Source: Micromonospora inositola
GTDB taxonomy: Bacteria > Actinomycetota > Actinomycetes > Mycobacteriales > Micromonosporaceae
Direction: 5' to 3'
Length of the DNA: 64,000 bases
Assembly: GCF_900090285.1 (NCBI RefSeq)
Contig: NZ_LT607754.1
Span: 5,730,001-5,794,000, forward strand
Shown here: positions 51,393-59,877 of the stretch, one piece after another
Position numbering within the stretch: position 1 is the stretch's first letter
Layout: every line of letters starts with the position of its first letter
Translations under genes and position numbers: made by a program
Notes under the pieces: model-generated
The model's input: only the letters and a program-made list of their open reading frames with translations
Database searches by the model: none
What the model was told of the DNA's origin: nothing

Positions 51393-52469
51393 ATGTCTGG
51401 AATGTCCTCGCCGCGCTCCCGGCGGCGATTTCTTTCCACCTTGTCCGCCGCGATAGCCGTAGCGACCGTTGGATCCCTCGGTCTGCTCGCTGCTCACTCC
51501 GCTGCAGCAGCGGAAGCAGGATCCCACCGCGGAGGGTCAGCGGTCGGGAGTGTGGAAGGCCCCGGTTCCGTCTCGGAGGCGCCGAATCTCCCGCCGGGGT
51601 TCACCAAGACATTTAGCAGCCGGTTCGTCCAGGCCAATGGACTGCGTCAGCACGTGGTCATCGGCGGCGAAGGGCCGCCGCTGCTGTTGGTGCACGGCTG
51701 GCCCGAGACCTGGTATGCCTGGCGCCTGCTGATGCCCACCCTGGCCAAGGACTTCACCGTCATCGCCGTTGACCAGCGCGGCGTTGGCCTGACCGACAAG
51801 CCCCAGGACGGGTACGACACCGCCACCCTCGCCAACGACCTGGTCGCCCTGATGGACGCACTCGGCCATCAGCGGTTCGCCCTGGTCGGCCACGACACCG
51901 GAATGCCGATCGCCTACGCCCTGGCCGCCGATCACCCGGAAAAGGTCGAACGCTTGGTCGTCGCCGAGGCTCCCCTCCCGGGCATCAGCACCTCGCCGCC
52001 GGTGTTCGGCCCCGAGTGGCTCAACGACAGGGTGTGGCACATCGGCTTCAACCGGCTCGCCGAGGTGAACGAGCAGCTCGTCAGAGGGCGGGAAGACATC
52101 TACTTCGGGTACGAGTTCGACATCAACGCCGTGAAGAAACTGCCCGACGACGCCGTCAAGTACTACATCCGCGGACTTGCCCGCGATCGCGATGCCCTGC
52201 GCGGCAGCTTCAACTTCTACCGCGCATTCGACACCACGACTGCGCAGAACGTGGAACGCCAGAAGGCCGGCCTACTGGCCGTGCCCGTCCTGGCGATCGG
52301 CGGAGCGGCAAGCATCGGTGAAGGGGCCGGGGTCACCATGAAGGCTGCCGCACACGACGTGCAGGCCGTGGTCATCCCCAACTGCGGCCACTGGGTCGCC
52401 GAAGAGGCCCCCGAGGAAATGCTGGCCGCGTTGACCACATTCCTCGCCCCGTACCGCGACCGTGGATAA
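51393..52469 (+). CDS. Tat-exported epoxide-hydrolase-like alpha/beta hydrolase, copy A
   Basis: 358 residues. Tat signal PRSRRRFLSTLSAAIAVA, cleavage near AAAA-EA. In the mature part: LLVHGWPETWYAWR (oxyanion hole), DQRGVGLTDKP, nucleophile GHDTGMPIAYAL (Asp rather than Ser, as in epoxide hydrolases and haloalkane dehalogenases), FNFYRAFD (candidate substrate-polarising Tyr) and NCGHWVAEEAPEE (His). It probably hydrolyses an epoxide or halide outside the cytoplasmic membrane. AAGGAGGG precedes the ATG at 51393. Its twin at 58766 is frameshifted. Confidence 0.93.
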   Translation: MSGMSSPRSRRRFLSTLSAAIAVATVGSLGLLAAHSAAAAEAGSHRGGSAVGSVEGPGSVSEAPNLPPGFTKTFSSRFVQANGLRQHVVIGGEGPPLLLVHGWPETWYAWRLLMPTLAKDFTVIAVDQRGVGLTDKPQDGYDTATLANDLVALMDALGHQRFALVGHDTGMPIAYALAADHPEKVERLVVAEAPLPGISTSPPVFGPEWLNDRVWHIGFNRLAEVNEQLVRGREDIYFGYEFDINAVKKLPDDAVKYYIRGLARDRDALRGSFNFYRAFDTTTAQNVERQKAGLLAVPVLAIGGAASIGEGAGVTMKAAAHDVQAVVIPNCGHWVAEEAPEEMLAALTTFLAPYRDRG

Positions 52470-52506
52470 CGACTCGGTCGGCGAGAGCTGATCGTGAGCT
52501 GGCCGA

Positions 52507-52571
52507 GACAGGGCGACGGCCGCGCGGGTTCTTCAATTGTGATTAAGAAGTGGGCTCGCGCGGCCCTGTCC
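52507..52571 (+). terminator. Terminator after hydrolase copy A
   Basis: GGCCGCGCGGGTTCTT (from 52518) pairs imperfectly with AAGAAGTGGGCTCGCGCGGCC (to about 52565), and outer GACAGGG/CCCTGTC extends the stem. A similar hairpin follows copy B at 59878. Confidence 0.75.
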
Positions 52572-52827
52572 CATCCAGCCTTCACCGGCATCTTTCGAGG
52601 AATGCCTTTGCGCGAGCGGGTCTGCGATCCGCTCGGGAGGAAGAACACCGCAGCGCGCGCTGTCGAGCCGCAGCTGCCACCTGCGAGCCGGCGGTCTGCC
52701 GCCGTGTGATGCGGAGCGGCGCATGATACGGCGGTCGCGCGGTGCCGACCGCCGAGATGGTGGCCACGATAGCAAGAGCGCGCACAATAGGAGAGCGGCA
52801 GCAAGGGGCCCGGGAAAGGAGGGCATT

Positions 52828-53025
52828 ATGCTTAAGGAGCGTGAGTCCGGGATGCGGTTATCGGACGAGGAATTCGCGGCTCAGCGTAGGCAGCGGTTCG
52901 GCCGGTTGCCCGCCCAGATGCGACCCGAGGATTACGTCGTACTGATCGAATCCAGCGTTCGCCCCGGCCGGCCGGCGGCGGCTGGCAGCGATGATGAGTG
53001 GATGGTGCGCAACCCGTGCCTCTGA
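52828..53025 (+). CDS. Small uncharacterised protein (65 aa)
   Basis: MLKERESGMRLSDEEFAAQR leads into RFGRLPAQMRPEDYVVLIESS and a Gly/Ala-rich end. It is charged, soluble and of no recognised family. A strong RBS (AAAGGAGGG) stands 5 nt before the ATG at 52828, which is why I call it real. The middle part RPEDYVVLIESS could be a short strand-helix unit. Confidence 0.6.
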   Translation: MLKERESGMRLSDEEFAAQRRQRFGRLPAQMRPEDYVVLIESSVRPGRPAAAGSDDEWMVRNPCL

Positions 53026-53451
53026 CCGCCGACCAGATCCAGGGCACCGCTACAGTTTGTGCCCGAGGGGAAACACGAACCGAAACCCAACGGAGGCCAT
53101 GGCTCTCCGGCGTTATCCGGCTGTCCTAGCGCCGGGACTGTAAAACGAACTGTGAAACTCCTGATGAAGGACCAGCACGGCGCAGAATTCTCGTTCTCCG
53201 GTGGCCGGATTCAGGACTGCGCCATCCAGCAGGACTCGTGCGCCACCGCCCTGGCGAAGGATCTCCACTGCCTGCTCAACTTCACGCCGAAACCCGATCT
53301 TTGCTCCGGGGTCCCGGTTCGCAGGAAAGGTATTGCCAACGACTTGTTGTAACTTGCGATAAGATCCTTTGGATTTTCGAGGCGGCCGGAGCCCGACGTC
53401 GAGGCCAAACCGCCGTAAAGACTTTTTTATCCGCGCATCCTAACTGATGTC
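53026..53451. other. Gap with an unassigned coding-like fragment
   Basis: About 430 bp. On the minus strand a frame near 53100-53310 reads FRREVEQAVEILRQGGG then VLLDGAVLNPATGERE, which looks like a real protein piece, but its ends are lost and no family is recognised. The last 30 bp start the long direct repeat. Confidence 0.35.
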
Positions 53452-53965
53452 GCAGCCAGAACGGAAAAGGAGTGGGTACGATGCACGTCAATCTTGAGGT
53501 GGTCACGATCCCGGTGTCGGACGTCGACAGGGCGCTGGAGTTCTACCGGGATCGCCTGGGCTGGCGACTGGACGCAGACATCAAGGTCGGCGACGACGTC
53601 CGCGCCGTGCAACTGACCCCGACTGGTGACGGCCATACCTCCATCGCGTTCGGCAAAGGCCTGCCGATAGCCGCTGCACCGGGGTCGATGCGGCACCTGG
53701 AGCTGGTGACCTCCGACATCGTGGCCACACGGGAGGAGTTGGCCCAGCGGGGCGTCGACATCACCGAGGTCTACCACGGCCCCGGCAGCCCTTTCTGGCC
53801 CGAGGCGCGCCAACCCGGCCCCGACCCCGAACGTAAGAGCTACAACTCGTACGCCTCATTCCAGGACCCGGACGGAAACGGCTGGACGCTGCAGGAGGTC
53901 ACCACCCGCATGCCGGGTCGCGAGGCCCGTTCGTGACATTACAAGCCGCGTCGTTGCTACACCAC
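53452..53965 (+). repeat. Long direct repeat, copy B, left part
   Basis: Counterpart of 45725-46262 containing the second VOC gene. It is broken at 53965 by the IS3-family element and continues at 55266-55306. Confidence 0.9.
53481..53936 (+). CDS. VOC-family protein, copy B
   Basis: 151 residues, almost identical to the gene at 45754-46200: it starts MHVNLEVVTIPVSDVDRALE instead of MDVNLE, and has three extra residues (MPG) near the C-terminus. Same fold and likely the same activity, still unknown. The 3' trailer is separated from the gene by an IS3-family element starting 29 nt after the stop. Confidence 0.92.
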   Translation: MHVNLEVVTIPVSDVDRALEFYRDRLGWRLDADIKVGDDVRAVQLTPTGDGHTSIAFGKGLPIAAAPGSMRHLELVTSDIVATREELAQRGVDITEVYHGPGSPFWPEARQPGPDPERKSYNSYASFQDPDGNGWTLQEVTTRMPGREARS

Positions 53966-53995
53966 TGAGGTTCCCCCCGGGATGTGGACACCGGG

Positions 53996-54895
53996 TTATG
54001 CCGCGATCTGGTGCAGCGTAGTCGGTGTGAGGGTCTGTTCGTAGTCCGCGGGGCTCAGGTAGCCCAGTGCGGAGTGGCGGCGCCGGTGGTTGTAGAAGGC
54101 GATCCACCGGAACACGTCGCGGCGGGCGTCGGCCTCGGTGGCCCACCGGCGCCGGTCAACGTCGAGTTCACGCTTGCAGGTGGCGAAGAACGCCTCGGCC
54201 AGAGCGTTGTCATACGACGAGCCGATCCGCCCCATGGAGCGGCGGACACCGTGGCGGCGGCAGGCGTCGGCGAAGTCACCGCTGCTGTATTGGGCGCCCC
54301 TGTCCGAGTGGAAGATCACGTCGTCGACCCGGCCGCCGCGGGCGGCGACCGCCGCGTCGAGAGCGTCGATGACCAGGCTGGTGCGCATGTGGGTGTTGAT
54401 CGACCAGCCGATCAGGCGGCGGGTCGCGATGTCGATGACCGTGGCCAGATACAACCAACCGGCCCCGACGCGCAGGTAGGTGATGTCGCCGCACCACCGC
54501 TGGTCCGGTGCGGTGGCAGTGAAGTCCCGCCTGATCAGGTCCGGCGCCGGCGGGGCGGCCGGGTCCGGGATCGTGGTGCGCTTGCGGCGGCGCAGGTGCC
54601 GGCCCACGACATCCCGCTGCCGCATGATCCGCTCGACCCGCTTGCGGTTGACCCGCACACCCTGGCAGCGCAGCTCCACGGTCACGCGAGGCGACCCATA
54701 GGCGCCACCAGAGTCGGCGTGCACCCTGGCGATCTGCTCGGCGAGGGCGTCCTCGTCGGCGGCGCGAGCCTGCCGGGCCGCCTCGCTGGCGCTCCACCGG
54801 TAGAACCCGGAGCGGGACACCGCCAGGACCCGGCACAGCCGCTTGACGCCGAAGGCGGCGCGGTGGGTGGAGATGAACCGGAAGCGGCTGGTCAC
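53996..54895 (-). CDS. IS3-family transposase orfB
   Basis: 299 residues: GVKRLCRVLAVSRSGFYRW, GSPRVTVELRCQG, WCGDITYLRVGAGWLYLATV (first Asp), VIFHSDRGAQYSS (second Asp) and NALAEAFFATCKRELD (Glu), then FRWIAFYNHRRRHSALGYL. GTG start overlaps the orfA stop (GTGA). No breaks. Confidence 0.95.
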   Translation of the reverse strand: MTSRFRFISTHRAAFGVKRLCRVLAVSRSGFYRWSASEAARQARAADEDALAEQIARVHADSGGAYGSPRVTVELRCQGVRVNRKRVERIMRQRDVVGRHLRRRKRTTIPDPAAPPAPDLIRRDFTATAPDQRWCGDITYLRVGAGWLYLATVIDIATRRLIGWSINTHMRTSLVIDALDAAVAARGGRVDDVIFHSDRGAQYSSGDFADACRRHGVRRSMGRIGSSYDNALAEAFFATCKRELDVDRRRWATEADARRDVFRWIAFYNHRRRHSALGYLSPADYEQTLTPTTLHQIAA

Positions 54896-55208
54896 CGATC
54901 CATCTCCTTCGCGAAATAGGCGGCTGCCTTACGCAGGATCTCCTTCTCCTGCCGCAACTCCGCGACTTCGCGGCGCAGGCGGGCGATCTCGGCGTCCTTG
55001 TCCGCCACCGACAGCCCGCCCCCACCCGAGGCCCCGGACCCGTCCGGGTTTGGCGTTCGGCGGCGCGGACCCAGTTCCGCAGCGTCTCGTGACTCATCCC
55101 AAGCTCACGGGCTACCTGGTTGATCGGCCGCCCCGACGAGCGGACCAGATCGACCGCGTCACGCCGGAACTCTTCCGTGTACTTCGATGGACGTCCCAAC
55201 GGGGACAC
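54892..55208 (-). pseudogene. IS3-family transposase orfA, frameshifted
   Basis: PSKYTEEFRRDAVDLVRSSG and GMSHETLRNWVRAAERQTRT form the HTH. Near 55045 the frame must change by one base to regain GLSVADKDAEIARLRREV and FAKEMDR, the usual end. The break lies in a G/C run. It is either an inactivating deletion or a sequencing error. Confidence 0.85.
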
Positions 55209-55265
55209 CCCTTCCTCTGGACCAACGTCCAGTCTCAGGGTGTCCACATCTCAGGGGGAAGCCCA

Positions 55266-55306
55266 CCACCTACCGCCTGCCTCACACATGTCGATTTTCG
55301 AGTACG
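55266..55306 (+). repeat. Long direct repeat, copy B, right part
   Basis: CCACCACCTACCG and CACACATGTCGATTTT continue the sequence seen without interruption at 46222-46262. Confidence 0.85.
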
Positions 55307-55437
55307 CCCGGGACGCCTCATCCAAAGGTGGGCGAACATGCGGGTGCTTGGCGAGGCGTGCACTGAGCCTTGCTGCGCGAAGTTCAACCGGGTTTACGAC
55401 CCGGCCATCTGGCTGCTCGGCAGTTGCCAGGTCGGGA

Positions 55438-56067
55438 TCAGGGTTGTGCGTTTTTGAACGCGGTGACGAGATGTTTGGTGGTGACGATGGCGTGAGCGTA
55501 GGTGGGGCCGTTCAGTTCGTGTGCGGCGTGCATCCTTTCGGGGTTAAGGGCGGCGGTGGCGTCCCGGACTAGCGTCACGTGGTAGCCGAGCTCCATGGCG
55601 TAGCGGCCAGTGGATTCGATGCACGTGTCGGCCAGCAGGCCAACGACCGCTACGTGGGTGATGCCGTGCTGCTTGAGCAGGAAGTCCAGGTCGGTGTTGG
55701 CGAATCCGCTCTGCCCCCAGTGTTCCTGAGCGACGACGTCACCCGTTTGCGGCTGGAAGTCGGGGTGGAAATCCCCACCCCAGGAGTCCCGGGCGAAGTT
55801 GTGGTGCTGTTTCTGGTAGCGCTGGCCGGAGGCGAGGTGGTCCCAGGTCTCGTAGTCGCCTGGCTGCCAGCGGTGGTGCGGGACGAACACCACCCGTATG
55901 CCGGCCTCGCGGGCGGCGGCGATCACGGCGCGCAGGTTGTCCAGCAGACCCACCTCCTTCGCGATGGGCTCCACTTTCGGCCAGGTCTGGCCGCCCTCAG
56001 AGATGAAGTCGTTGTAGGGGTCAACGAGCAGAACTGCCGTGCGGCCGGGGTCGTAGGTCTCAGTCAT
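55438..56067 (-). CDS. Isochorismatase-family cysteine hydrolase
   Basis: 209 residues. AVLLVDPYNDFISEGG near the N-terminus carries the catalytic Asp, and VVGLLADTCIESTGRYAMELGY the catalytic Cys; a Lys in the middle (QKQHHNF region) would finish the triad. Members hydrolyse isochorismate, nicotinamide or other amides. A perfect palindrome lies 19 nt upstream of its ATG (56086-56109). A nine-codon remnant of a second copy survives at 47699-47729. Confidence 0.9.
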   Translation of the reverse strand: MTETYDPGRTAVLLVDPYNDFISEGGQTWPKVEPIAKEVGLLDNLRAVIAAAREAGIRVVFVPHHRWQPGDYETWDHLASGQRYQKQHHNFARDSWGGDFHPDFQPQTGDVVAQEHWGQSGFANTDLDFLLKQHGITHVAVVGLLADTCIESTGRYAMELGYHVTLVRDATAALNPERMHAAHELNGPTYAHAIVTTKHLVTAFKNAQP

Positions 56068-56085
56068 GGTCTCTCCTTAAGAAGA

Positions 56086-56109
56086 TCTGGATGACTCAGC
56101 TCATCCAGA
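56086..56109. promoter_or_regulatory. Palindromic operator candidate upstream of the isochorismatase gene
   Basis: TCTGGATGA-CTCAGC-TCATCCAGA: a perfect 9-bp inverted repeat with a 6-nt spacer, immediately before the gene starting at 56067. The symmetry fits a dimeric regulator; HxlR encoded next door is one candidate. Confidence 0.5.
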
Positions 56110-56300
56110 CTCCGGGGGCTTAATCACCCTAAAGGCGGGTTGTGCAGATCAACCGGCTGTTTCGGCTTCTGGTGCAGCTTGAGCGTCAGCTAAGCGGTCG
56201 GCGGCATGCCGGGTTGCCTTCTGCTCTTGCCTCGAGGACGAGAGGGGGTCAGTCGACCCATCTGGCGCGCCCGCTCGTAGCCCGGACGCCGGCCGGCTCC

Positions 56301-56741
56301 CTAGAGCAAGCTGACGTCCGAGGCGGCGATTTCGTGAGTGTCGTCGTCGGCGATGAAGCCGACGTGGACCGGCTGTCCGGTGGACCGTTGGCGTCGCAGC
56401 GCAGAGGGGCCCGAGGGGCGTGGGCAGTAGCAGTCACCCCATTGCTGGAGCGCGGCGAGGATCACCTGTAGATCCTGGCCGGCAGGGGTCATGTGGTAGC
56501 TGTCCCGGTGCCGGCTTCCCGGCGCCTGGTACGTCCGCTTGCGGAGGACTCCCGCCTCGACCAGTGTCTTCAGCCGGGTGCTGAGCAGGTTTGACGCGAT
56601 GCCCAGCGATGACTGGATTTCGGCGAAGCGGTGCTTTCCGGTGTAGATCTCGCGGATGATCAGCAGCGTCCAGCGCTCTCCCAGCACCTGTAGGCTGCGT
56701 TCGATTGAGCAGGTCGGCTCGTCATGCACGGCTTTGGGCAT
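56301..56741 (-). CDS. HxlR-family winged-helix regulator
   Basis: 146 residues with the family Cys (PTCSIERSL, Cys11), GERWTLLIIREIYTGKHRFAEIQ, LGIASNLLSTRLKTLVEAGVLRKR (recognition helix) and RDSYHMTPAGQDL (wing). HxlR regulators react to electrophiles or oxidants, sometimes through that Cys, and control detoxification genes. Flanked by isochorismatase on one side and crotonase/SDR genes on the other, all leftward. A 9-bp motif is shared by its own upstream region and that of the SDR. Confidence 0.9.
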   Translation of the reverse strand: MPKAVHDEPTCSIERSLQVLGERWTLLIIREIYTGKHRFAEIQSSLGIASNLLSTRLKTLVEAGVLRKRTYQAPGSRHRDSYHMTPAGQDLQVILAALQQWGDCYCPRPSGPSALRRQRSTGQPVHVGFIADDDTHEIAASDVSLL

Positions 56742-56786
56742 GGTCCCTCCTTCACGTCGCTGGCCCACGGGATCACCGACAGTCTA

Positions 56787-56795
56787 GCTTGCGTT
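56787..56795 (+). promoter_or_regulatory. Possible HxlR-binding half site upstream of hxlR
   Basis: GCTTGCGTT here recurs as its complement at 58517-58525, upstream of the SDR that heads the next leftward genes. Shared only by these two upstream regions as far as I could see. Confidence 0.35.
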
Positions 56796-56888
56796 TCGTT
56801 ATGCAACCCAGCCTCGGTGTGGCAACCGTCATGGCGGCCACACCGAGGCTGGATCGTGCTTCGCCGGCTGGTGGCCTGGCTGGATCGG

Positions 56889-57734
56889 TTACGCCTGGTC
56901 TGGCGCCGACTCGGTCACGCGCTGGCCGAGCCGGCGTTCCAGGTCACCGTCTGTGCTGAGGCCGAGGCTCACGAGCTTGGTCAACCGGGCGATGGTTTCG
57001 GGGCGGCCGGCGGTCTGGAAGAAGTCCGCGAGGCCGGGCGGGAGATCGCTGTCGGCCGGGAGTGTCGCGTCGTCGACGTAGCGTTTGATGCCGGCGATGG
57101 CGTAGCGCTCGAAGCTGGCCAGCCGCCGTGCGATCGCGTCGACCTCGCCGTCGAGCTGGGCGTCGGAGAACAGGCGGTTGACATAGCCGTACTGTTCGGC
57201 CCGTGGGCCGTCGAAGTCGTCGCCGAGGAGGACGACCTCCAGGGCCCGGCCGCGGCCCATCAGCCTGGACAGTCGGGCCATCGGCCCGCCCCCGGGAATC
57301 AATCCCATACCGACTTCGGGTTGTCCGAGAACGGTGTTTTCCCGTGAAGCGAACCGCAGGTCGCAGGCGAGGACGAACTCGCTGCCCGCGCCCCGGGCTC
57401 GCCCGCGGATCGCGGCGATGCTGACCACGGGGGCCCGGCTGAGCCGGGCGGTGAGGTCGAGCCAGGGGTGCATGCCGGTCGGCCCCGGCCCCATGGACAC
57501 AGTCTTTGCGGGGTCACCCTCGGTGTCGTAGTGGGCCAGGTAGAAGTCGGGGTTCGCACTATCGAACACCACGACCTTCAGATCCGGATCGCTCTCGATC
57601 TTGTCGACCAGGTCGGCGAGTTCCTCGACCGTGGTCGCGGTGATGGTGTTGATCGGAGGATGCTGGAACGTCACACGCCAGTAGCCGGGTGTCCGGACCT
57701 CGATCGCGAAGTGCGTGTAGCGGGTGTCGCTCAT
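56889..57734 (-). CDS. Enoyl-CoA hydratase/isomerase-family protein
   Basis: 281 residues, crotonase fold: HPPINTITATTVEELADL, VVVFDSANPDFYLAHYD, IRGRARGAGSEFVLACDLRF and QPEVGMGLIPGGGPMARL. It shares its layout with the gene at 37253-38095. It lies 15 nt downstream of the SDR (57750-58445) and is probably cotranscribed with it. The pair of catalytic Glu is not obvious, so the reaction is uncertain. Confidence 0.87.
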   Translation of the reverse strand: MSDTRYTHFAIEVRTPGYWRVTFQHPPINTITATTVEELADLVDKIESDPDLKVVVFDSANPDFYLAHYDTEGDPAKTVSMGPGPTGMHPWLDLTARLSRAPVVSIAAIRGRARGAGSEFVLACDLRFASRENTVLGQPEVGMGLIPGGGPMARLSRLMGRGRALEVVLLGDDFDGPRAEQYGYVNRLFSDAQLDGEVDAIARRLASFERYAIAGIKRYVDDATLPADSDLPPGLADFFQTAGRPETIARLTKLVSLGLSTDGDLERRLGQRVTESAPDQA

Positions 57735-57749
57735 GAGTCTTGGTGCCCT

Positions 57750-58445
57750 TCATCGGGCCGCGTACAACGCGGCGATGTCGTTTGGCAGTGCGGACTTGAT
57801 CTGGCGGCTGAATTCGTCGACGAGCACTTCCTCCTCGCCGGAGAGGAGTCCCTTGATCGCGGCCCGGGCGACCTCCTCAGGGCTAATCTTGGGCTGGTCG
57901 ACGCCGGCGGACAGGTCGGTGTCGACGTACCCGACATGTACGCCCAGAACGTGGGTTCCCTGTCCGCGCAGAGCCAGCCGCATCGCGTTGGACAGCGACC
58001 ACTGCGCTGCCTTGCTCGCCGCATAACCAGCTGCGGGCTCCAAAGCAAGCCAGGATGCGGCCGACAGCATGTTGATGACGGCTCCGCCACCGTTGCGCGC
58101 CAGTGTCGGCGCGAACGCCTGGGTGACAGCCCAGGTGCCGAAGTAGTTGACCTCCATCTCGCGCCGGGCGTCGTCCAGTGACGCGGTGAGCACCGACCCC
58201 GCGAAGGCGGTTCCCGCGTTGTTGACCAGGATCGAGAGTTCGCCGATCGTCTCGACCGCCGTGGCGATGGTGGCCGGGTCCGTGACGTCCAGCTGGATTG
58301 GCACGACCTCGGGGTCGGTGATCAGTTCGGGGCGGCGTGCCGCGGCGTAGACCGTGGCGCCGTGCGCGACAAGCTCACGGGCGAACGCCCGACCGATGCC
58401 CCGGTTGGCGCCCGTCACCAACGCGGCCTTGCCGTGGATCTGCAT
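57750..58445 (-). CDS. SDR-family oxidoreductase
   Basis: 231 residues: TGANRGIGRAFARELVAHGA cofactor loop, LVNNAGTAFAG, active Ser in LSAASWLALEP and YAASKAAQWSLS (Tyr-x3-Lys). A typical NAD(P) alcohol/ketone oxidoreductase. First gene of a leftward pair with the crotonase; the upstream region carries an inverted repeat CTGGCTT-N9-AAGCCAG (58506-58528). Confidence 0.9.
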   Translation of the reverse strand: MQIHGKAALVTGANRGIGRAFARELVAHGATVYAAARRPELITDPEVVPIQLDVTDPATIATAVETIGELSILVNNAGTAFAGSVLTASLDDARREMEVNYFGTWAVTQAFAPTLARNGGGAVINMLSAASWLALEPAAGYAASKAAQWSLSNAMRLALRGQGTHVLGVHVGYVDTDLSAGVDQPKISPEEVARAAIKGLLSGEEEVLVDEFSRQIKSALPNDIAALYAAR

Positions 58446-58505
58446 TGCTTCTTCTCCCGTTCAGTACTGGAGGTCGTCCGACCTTCGCGACGCCAATGTT
58501 AGCAG

Positions 58506-58528
58506 CTGGCTTTTAGAACGCAAGCCAG
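58506..58528. promoter_or_regulatory. Inverted repeat in front of the SDR gene
   Basis: CTGGCTT (58506-58512) and AAGCCAG (58522-58528) are perfectly complementary with a 9-nt spacer. The right half overlaps AACGCAAGC (58517-58525), complementary to GCTTGCGTT upstream of hxlR. Confidence 0.45.
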
Positions 58529-58765
58529 GGTTGGGTCGGACGCTCAGCGAAGCCGTACGCGCGGACCCCGAGTCCGCCGGCCGGGCCTGCGGGATGGCGT
58601 CCGGCTGGATCGCCAGCCGTGCCTGGTGTTCTGGACAGCGCGGCGCGTACTAGCTTTCAAAAGAGCACCCAGCTAGCCTGCCGTGCATGGGGAAGCTCGG
58701 CCCCGACCGGGGCAGAAGTAGGCATTTCCGTCACCTAGCCGCAAACAAGACCCAAGGAAGGTTCC

Positions 58766-59834
58766 ATGTCTGAAATGTTCCCGCCCCACTCACGGCGGAG
58801 GTTTCTTTCCACCTCTGCCGCCGCGATGGCGCAGCGACCGCTGGATCGCTCGGTCTGTTCCCTGCCCAGTCGGCTATAGCTGCGGAAGCAGTCACTCCCC
58901 GCGGTTGGTCAGCGGGCGGGAGTGTCGAAGGTTCCGTTGCGCAGGCGCCGCACCTGCCGCCGGGGTTCACCAAGACGTTCACCAGCCGGTTCGTCCACGC
59001 CAATGGCCTGCGCCAGCACGTGGTCATCGGCGGCGACGGGCCGGCCCTGCTGCTGGTGCACGGCTGGCCCGAGACCTGGTACGCCTGGCGCCTGCTGATG
59101 CCCACACTGGCCAAGGACTTCACCGTCATCGCAGTCGACCAGCGCGGCATCGGTCTGACCGACAAGCCCCAGGACGGGTACGACACCGCCACCCTCGCCA
59201 ACGACCTGGTCGCCCTGATGGACGCACTCGGCCACCAGCGATTCGCCGTGGTCGGCCACGACACCGGAATGCCGATCGCCTACGCCCTGGCCGCCGACCA
59301 CCCGGAGCGGGTCAACCGCCTGGTCGTCGCCGAAGCCCCCTCCCGGGCATCAGCACCTCGCCGCCCGTGCTCGGCCCCGAGTGGCTCAACGACAGGGTGT
59401 GGCACATCGGCTTCAACCGGCTCGCCGAGGTGAACGAGCAGCTCGTCAGAGGGCGGGAAGACATCTATTTCGGCTTCGAGTTCGACATCAACGCCCTAAA
59501 GAAACTGCCCGACTACGCCGTCAGGTACTACATCCGCACCCTCGCCGCCCACCGCGACGCCCTGCGCGGCAGCTTCAACTTCTACCGCGCGCTCGACACC
59601 ACGCTCGCGCAGAACGTGGAACGCCAGAAGGCCGGCCTGCTGACCATGCCGATCCTGGCGATCGGCGGAGCGGCTAGCGTCGGCGAGGGGGTTGGGGAAA
59701 CGATGAACACTGTCGCGCACAACGTGCAGAGCCTGGTCATCCCCGACTGCGGCCACTGGGTCGCCGAGGAGGCGCCCGAGGAGATGCTGGCGGCACTGAC
59801 CACGTTCCTGGCCCCAGACCGCGACCGTGGATGA
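58766..59834 (+). pseudogene. Epoxide-hydrolase-like alpha/beta hydrolase, copy B, frameshifted
   Basis: Paralogue of 51393-52469 with high similarity. Two single-base deletions break it: one near 58830 in the signal region (ATGGCGCAGCGACC where copy A keeps frame) and one near 59338 in CCCCCTCCCGGG, against CCCCTCCCGGG preceded by one more base in copy A. The middle (VIGGDGPALLLVHGWPE through GHDTGMPIAYALAAD) and the end (SPPVLGPEWLNDRVWHIGF to FLAPDRDRG) are each intact in their own frames. Recent loss, or sequencing error in a C run. Confidence 0.85.
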
Positions 59835-59877
59835 CGACTCAGTCGGCGACAGCTGATCGTGGGCTGGCCGTGACATA

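Larger units (their letters stand above)
53966..55265 (-). mobile_element. IS3-family element 2
   Basis: 1300 bp. Inverted ends 53966-53992 (TGAGGTTCCCCCCGGGATGT..) and 55239-55265 agree at about 22 of 27 positions. A 4-bp CCAC target duplication flanks it (53962-53965; 55266-55269), confirmed by comparison with uninterrupted copy A. It contains an intact orfB and a frameshifted orfA, so it may no longer move by itself. Confidence 0.93.

Noticed and set aside
37253..57734. The two crotonase-like genes (37253 and 56889) as part of the tandem duplication
   Set aside because: They share a subfamily but are clearly diverged and not at the 7.4-7.7 kb offset, so they are old paralogues or separate acquisitions.
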